A stretch of DNA of 64,000 bases. Source: Zygnema cylindricum. Taxonomy: Eukaryota; Streptophyta; Zygnematophyceae; Zygnematales; Zygnemataceae. This document shows positions 59,080-64,000 of the stretch, piece after piece (position 1 is the first letter of the stretch; every line of letters starts with the position of its first letter). A program made the position numbers and the translations under genes. The notes under the pieces are model-generated. The model ran no database searches. It saw only the letters and a program-made list of their open reading frames with translations, and was not told where the DNA came from. The stretch spans positions 14,466-78,465 of the forward strand of contig JBBHKE010000063.1 in NCBI GenBank assembly GCA_037447655.1, in the 5' to 3' direction.

Positions 59080-60101
59080 AATATATGGTCACGTTCACAG
59101 ATGATTTCTCCAGGTTTTCAAAAGTTTACTTCATGAAAGAGAAGAGTGAGGTGTTTGGTCACTTGAAACACTATAAAGCATAGGCTGAAAAACTTCATAA
59201 TTTATCTATTTTACAGCTCAGATCGGACAATGGTGGTGAATATACTTCGAAAGAATTTGAAACTTTTTTACTCGTGGAAGGCATAAGTCATTTGTTGACT
59301 GTTCCATATTCATCGGAACAAACTGGAGTGTCGGAGTGATTAAATAGAACTCTTACGGAGAGCTCGAGGTCAATGCTCGCAGATAAAAATGTGGATCCGA
59401 AATTATGGGCTGAGGCTCTAAATTGTGCAGTTTATTTTAAGAATAGGATAGGATCAAGATCGGTAAACTCTACTCCTTACGATATTTGGACGGGTAGCAA
59501 ACAAGATGTTAGCCATTTCAAAGTCTTTGGTAGTAAATGCTTTATCTTAGATACGTCTACAGACAGATGGAAAATGGAACCGAATGGACTTCCAGGTATT
59601 TTGTTAGGATATGATGATCACTCAAAAAGTTAAAGAGTCTTTGTGTTTGAGAGGCAGAAAATAGTTGTAGCAAAGAATATCATTGTCAAAGATGAACTAG
59701 ACTCGGTAGATTTATTTCAAACAACAGAGCAGCAAAAGCAGCAAAAAGTACAGGAGTATGTTATTTTAGATTTCATGCAAGAACTTGTCCCGCATGTGCG
59801 GCATTATCCGATGGTGACTCCAGATTCAGACTCTCTCCAAATTCCTCAACAAGTTCAGTTCCAACCAACCCAACAACAGTCAATTCACACTGATCGCAAC
59901 GAGCGCAATCAGCGCAATGTACGGCATCCGACGATCTCAACCTCAAAATTTCCGAGGGAAGAAGATCCAGCAGCCGCTTGCAAGCAAGCTCTCACTTTGC
60001 GTACTCGACAGCCTCGGGGGAGCCCATGGCCATCTAAGAGGCCTTCTCATCACCAGAGCGGAATCATTGGATCGAGACAGGAAACGATTTTTAAATCTTG
60101 A
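59080..60101 (+). pseudogene. Copia A2 integrase and linker
   Basis: Integrase core with FTDDFS, RSDNGGEY and an altered PYSSEQTGVSE followed by a TGA. Further stops are a TAG near 59180 and a TAA near 59632. The C-terminal PYDIWTGSKQDVSHFKVFGS and the linker to 60101 are still clear. At least three stops make it non-functional. Confidence 0.88.
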
Positions 60102-61502
60102 TAACACCATTGAATGATATAAGGCCAGACTTGTGGCAAAGAGTTATAATCAAAAAGAAGGAATCGATTTTGAAGAAACGTTCTCTCCGGTTGTTAGATA
60201 TCCGACAGTTAGGATTTTGTTGTCCCTGGGTGCTATAGAGGATATGGAAACACATCAGATGGATGTAAAGACAACATTTTTGCATGGAGAACTAGAGGAG
60301 ACCATTTACATGCAGCAGCCTGAAAAGTATGCAGAACCAGGAAAAGAGCACTTAGTATGCAAATTGCTAAAATCTCTGTATGGCTTGAAGTAGGCCCCTA
60401 AGCAATGGAATCTGAAGCTTGATGAATTCTTGACTAGCCTAGGATTTCAAAGGATAAATTTTGATCACTCTGTCTACGTTCTCAAAGGTGAAAATGGGAT
60501 ATTGTATATAGCAGTGTATGTAGATGATTTATTATTAATCAGCAAATCAATGGTTGAAATCAACAAAATAAAAACTGCTTTAAACTCACGATTTGAGATG
60601 AAAGATCTCGCTGAGGCAATTTACATCTTGGGTATTCAATAGAAAGGGACAAAAATAAGAAAGCAATAAAATTAACTCAAAAAGAAGCTATTGGAAACAT
60701 GTTAGACAAGTATGGAATGCGAGGGGCAAAAGGATGTCTAACTCCAGTGGAATATCGGCAGAAGTTAGAGGGAGAAAGAGACAGATTCAGGTGTCATTGT
60801 TAGCGAGTATTTAGAGTTAGGGGAGAATGATTCTATGACACAAATACCTTACAGACATATAGTGGGAAGCTTAATATATTTCATGATCTGGACCCGTCCA
60901 GACATTGCTGCAGCAGTCGGGGTACTGAGCAGGAGTCTAGAGAGTCCAAGAAAATCTGATTTTGATACAGCAAAGAGAGTCTTAAGATATATGGCAGGGA
61001 CAAAATACCTCAAACTTATACTAGGCGGAGGAGAAGTGAAGCTGCAAACGTGGAGTGATGCAAGTTATGGCGTCATGCCAAGCCAGAAATCCACCACGGG
61101 ATTCGTTTTGTAGATTGGGAATGGAAAGTGCTGTAGGAGCAGCAAACTTCAAAAGGTTACAGCGCAATCAACAATGGAGTCAGAATACATGGCAGTAAGC
61201 TCGGCCCTCAAAGAACTCTTATGGGTAAAATCCATGTTGCAAGAACTAGGATACATGCAGGTTGGGCCAAAAGTGATTAGTGTGATAACCAGGCTGCCAT
61301 AGCCATTGCCTCTAACCCAAGTCACCACTTCAAGAGTAAGCACATGGATGTACGATTACACTTTGTAAGGGAAAAAGTGTTTTCTAGGGTGATCAAACTA
61401 TGCTATCTGCGAGATGCAAGAATGATTGCTGATATGCTTACTAAAGCTCTTCCTACTCCCAAGTTGAACTATTGTAGGAATGCACTAGGATTGGGTGAAT
61501 AG
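60102..61502 (+). pseudogene. Copia A2 reverse transcriptase and RNase H
   Basis: A deletion near 60100-60115 removes the KWVFKVK segment. The frame then reads [29 protein letters not shown], a TAG at 60391-60393, and YVDDLLLIS. A frameshift near 60640 follows, then the thumb/connection region (IPYRHIVGSLIYF, RPDIAAAVGVLSRS). RNase H has WSDASYGVMPSQKSTTGFV, another TAG near 61111 and further breaks. The end, TAG at 61500-61502, matches the end in the 36-kb copy. Confidence 0.88.
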
Positions 61503-61643
61503 GTGATTAGCTCCATTGCGATACTGCCATGTTGCGCTACTGTAGCTGCGCTGCTATGTTACCATGTTGCGCTGCTATGGCTGCGCTGCTATGCTGCGAT
61601 GATGCACTAAGTGCGACATCGCAGCTGCGCTGATACATAGAGT
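61503..61643 (+). other. Copia A2 3' untranslated region with GCTGCG repeats
   Basis: Short region between pol and polypurine tract, packed with GCTGCGCTGCTATG and CATGTTGCGCTGC words. The same kind of tract lies inside the LTR in the family A copy at 36 kb. Confidence 0.7.
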
Positions 61644-61660
61644 CTAAAGCTTTAGGGGAG
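61644..61660 (+). other. Polypurine tract of Copia A2
   Basis: CTAAAGCTTTAGGGGAG directly before the LTR start TGTTGG. GAGTCTAAAGCTTTA upstream pairs imperfectly (12 of 15) with AAAAGCTTAAGTCTC at 61672-61686, framing the junction as in families A and B. Confidence 0.82.
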
Positions 61661-62516
61661 TGTTGGTTTTAAAAGCTTAAGTCTCAAACAAAGTTATTTT
61701 ACAGCGGGAAATAGATTTATTAGGACACGCGTCTTCACTTGAAGCACTGTGAAAATTTGAATGGTACCGACACCAACACTGGAACACGCAGCTGCGACGC
61801 AGATGAAACAAACGTAGATGCGGTAATTTTGATAAAGTCTGTACGGACGAACGCAGTCTGCGACGGAACAAGACAAACGCAGCTGCGGTTAGCTTTTGTA
61901 TGTGACAAACGCAGCTGCTACGAAGCTGCGGATATTTGAATGTAATCAAGAATTGGATTGCGCTACTGCGGTTGATATGAATCAAGTCAACGGAGGAGAT
62001 TCACTAAGAACAGGAGACAAGTATTTGATCAAAACACCTGTATAAGATTCTACGTAATATTCAGTGTACAGTGATATATTAGCTTTAGCGTGAGTAGAAG
62101 CACTTAGACCTTAGTGGCAGTTTAGTTCTTTTAGACGTATCCTCTTAGAACACTTGTATCGGCAGTACAGCACTATGTAGTGGGACAACTAAGTGAAGAG
62201 TACAGGACTTAAGACGTAGAACATTTTATGTATCCAGACTTCCAAGTAGAAAACTGCAAACATGTTTTTGGGAAACTTCTGAGTATTATATCTTGAGTGT
62301 TGTCAAGTCAATTGTGCTGAAACTTTGGGAGTTGTTAGTGTGTATACTACTCTATATTCTGATAGAGTTTTGTGAAGTTTGGATCCTTTTATGTGATTTG
62401 GTGAGCACGTGAAAACAACTGTTTGATAGAATTCTTGATAGCTTCTGAGAGTGTATCATGTCTACTTCTACTACTACGTCTGCTCCTCCACATGCATCGG
62501 TGGTTGTAGAACAACA
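61661..62516 (+). repeat. 3' LTR of Copia A2
   Basis: 856 bp, from TGTTGGTTTTAAAAG to GTTGTAGAACAACA. The 3' half (from about 62200) is clearly homologous to the family A LTRs; the U3 half is different. The gag ATG is at 62458-62460, 59 bases from the end as in family A, followed by a conserved Ser/Thr/Pro-rich reading frame to VVVEQQ. Confidence 0.88.
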
Positions 62517-64000
62517 ATGAGCGGCATGTTTTTTCGTCTATCTCTTTGCTGCTTCTTCTCCCTCCTTGAAAATCCGAAGCTAGAATGGAGGGAAGTCTTG
62601 GATTTTTCCTTACTGTCTCATCGGCTCCCGTATCCATAGAAGTTGGTTCCAATTTTTCTTGTTCTGTCTCTTCAAAGTGCCTAAAAAAATGTGAGGTTTC
62701 CGGTGGATCTCCATTATCTTCGATCTTCTTTGAATGTGCAATCACTGTTTCACTCATGTCTCTTTCGGGTTAGACGGAGTTCTCTTCACTTTCGAACTCA
62801 AATCCGATTTTTATCTTCTTGGTATATTTGAAGGGGTGAAATGACTTCCTTTCATCCATGACAAGTAGGTGTTTGACCACAATGGTATTTGTATTTGCTA
62901 AGTTGTAGACTCTATATCCTTTGACATCCTCATCATCTTCTACAATGTATCCAGGTTTTCCTTTAGTATCTAGTTTCCAATTTTTCCTATCCGTATCAAA
63001 ATGTAAATTTGGCTACCTGGTTTCCTTCCAACCCATCTCTCATAAGGTGTCATTCCTTTTACGACTGAGATAAGGACTCTTTTCTTAATGTAGTTGGCAC
63101 ATTCATGGCTTCTGTCTTAAACCTTTTTCCTATTTTCTTGTCGGCTAACATACAACATACACTATCTCGTAGTGTCTAGTTCAACCACTTATCTACCCCC
63201 TTACGTTCAAGATTATACGGTACAGTTTTCTGATGCTAAACTCCCTCATCTATCAAGTATTCCTTAGACTGGTTGGAGGTATACTCTCCCCTATTATCAC
63301 TCCTTATTCTCTTAATGGGGGTTCCGTGCAACTTCTCACTCCATTCTTTATATTATTTGAAGTTAGTTGGTGTTTCAGACTTTGTTTTTAGAAAGTAGAC
63401 TCTATACTATCTGGACCAGTCATCGGTTAATGTCAGCGTAAACTATCTTCCTCTAACCAAAGTAACCTTTGTTGGTCCCCAAATATTTGTGTGTACTAAA
63501 TCTAGTACTTTCTCACCCCTATAAGTGGCGGCTTTGGGAAAGGGAAGTCTGTGAGCCTATCCTTGGGCATATCCACTACAATCATCCACTATTTCATTAT
63601 CTCTAAAGTGAATGCCTTCTACTACACCAAGCTTCTTCATTTCCCTCGGCCTATCAAAATGCACATGCCCCTACTGCTTATGCGAAATCATCATCTTTGG
63701 AACACCAACACAGTAAGCATTTTTCTTTTCATTACTCAGGTTAAGCCTAAACATTCCTAGGCTACCCTTATCTGCCGTGAAGTAGACTTCATCTCCAAAC
63801 TTAGCTCTAAAGACTCCCTTTTTAGTGAAGGTATCAAACTCTTTGTCATTTAATACTCACGTAGAGAGAAGATTTTTACTTTGCTGAGGAATATAGAGTA
63901 CATCTGAAAAGGTGAGTATAGAAGTCTTACCCTCCACCAAGACTTTCAGATCTACCAATCCCACTAGATCTGTAGTAACCAATCTCCCATCCCCATACTC
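62517..64000 (-). pseudogene. Copia family C element, linker to pre-integrase (decayed, runs off the window)
   Basis: On the minus strand, from 64000 downward: the protease C-terminal region (LVGLVDLKVLVEG, DVLYIPQQSKNLLST) and pre-integrase module (HVHFDRPREMKKLGVVEGI). Then the integrase core with LTLTDDW and IRSDNRGEY, integrase C-terminus, and the acidic linker (62517-62757: VRKNPRLPSILASDFQGGRR) up to the Copia A2 LTR. Many stops interrupt it. It is the same family as the fragment at 26077-26942. Reverse transcriptase would lie to the left and is replaced by the A2 element, so A2 probably inserted into it. Confidence 0.85.

Larger units (their letters stand above)
58687..62516 (+). mobile_element. 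Decayed Copia A-related element, 3' portion
   Basis: Plus-strand pol from the pre-integrase domain through RNase H, then a polypurine tract and a full LTR. The 5' LTR, gag and protease are missing at the gap. The sequence is close to the family A element at 36-48 kb over the coding region but has many stops. The LTR belongs to a diverged subfamily. The element lies against family C sequence at its right end (ATGAG follows the LTR). A matching left target duplication is outside or lost in the gap. Confidence 0.9.

Noticed and set aside
61739-61939. 66-codon plus-strand frame and 102-codon minus-strand frame
   Set aside because: Both lie in the U3 part of the Copia A2 LTR and have no motif.

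Overview
The window is repeat-rich DNA from a eukaryotic nuclear genome. I find no ordinary host gene, rRNA gene or prokaryotic operon. About 59% (roughly 37.7 kb in seven blocks, all in one orientation) is an AT-rich 40-bp tandem satellite. Its core is a perfect 14-bp palindrome, TGTTAGCGCTAACA. The rest is LTR retrotransposons, whole, broken or nested, that have inserted into the satellite. This looks like centromeric, pericentromeric or similar heterochromatin. The phylum cannot be fixed from the sequence; the standard genetic code fits the open frames.

Layout. Satellite A (1-9834); a 1-kb unclassified insert with a tRNA-like segment (9838-10849); satellite B (10850-13545); a solo Copia LTR of family B (13546-14685); satellite C (14686-26076), with multi-kb higher-order repeats; a Copia family C fragment (26077-26942); satellite D (26943-36240); a complete but disabled Copia element of family A (36241-48061, minus strand, target duplication GTAAG). 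Family A's gag is split by a complete Gypsy element (40748-46802, minus strand, target duplication CAGAT). Then satellite E (48062-48851); a 4.5-kb gag-bearing, pol-less Copia element of family B (48852-53389, minus strand); satellite F (53390-55242); a rearranged Copia integrase fragment (55243-56540, plus strand); satellite G, a distinct variant with a broken palindrome (56541-58387); a 10-N assembly gap; a decayed Copia element of family A (58687-62516, plus strand) that lies against or inside a family C element (62517-64000, minus strand, running off the window).

Order of events. The satellite came first. Copia A, Copia B and the solo LTR each landed in it and left 5-bp target duplications (one exact, two with a single mismatch). 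Gypsy later landed in Copia A. Gypsy LTRs differ at about 18 of 496 positions by eye.

Points worth attention. (1) In Copia families A and B the gag start codon lies inside the LTR, so gag reads through the LTR end and the primer binding site. (2) The family A primer site matches the anticodon arm of initiator tRNA-Met, the half-tRNA mode known from Drosophila copia. (3) Inverted repeats frame the polypurine tract/LTR boundary in both Copia families. (4) The Gypsy element lacks a recognisable integrase core but keeps a 432-codon extra frame with a nuclear-localisation-like motif and a coiled coil. (5) The pol-less Copia B carries an unrecognised 317-codon basic second frame. (6) The satellite has a palindrome with one symmetric CpG in nearly every unit.
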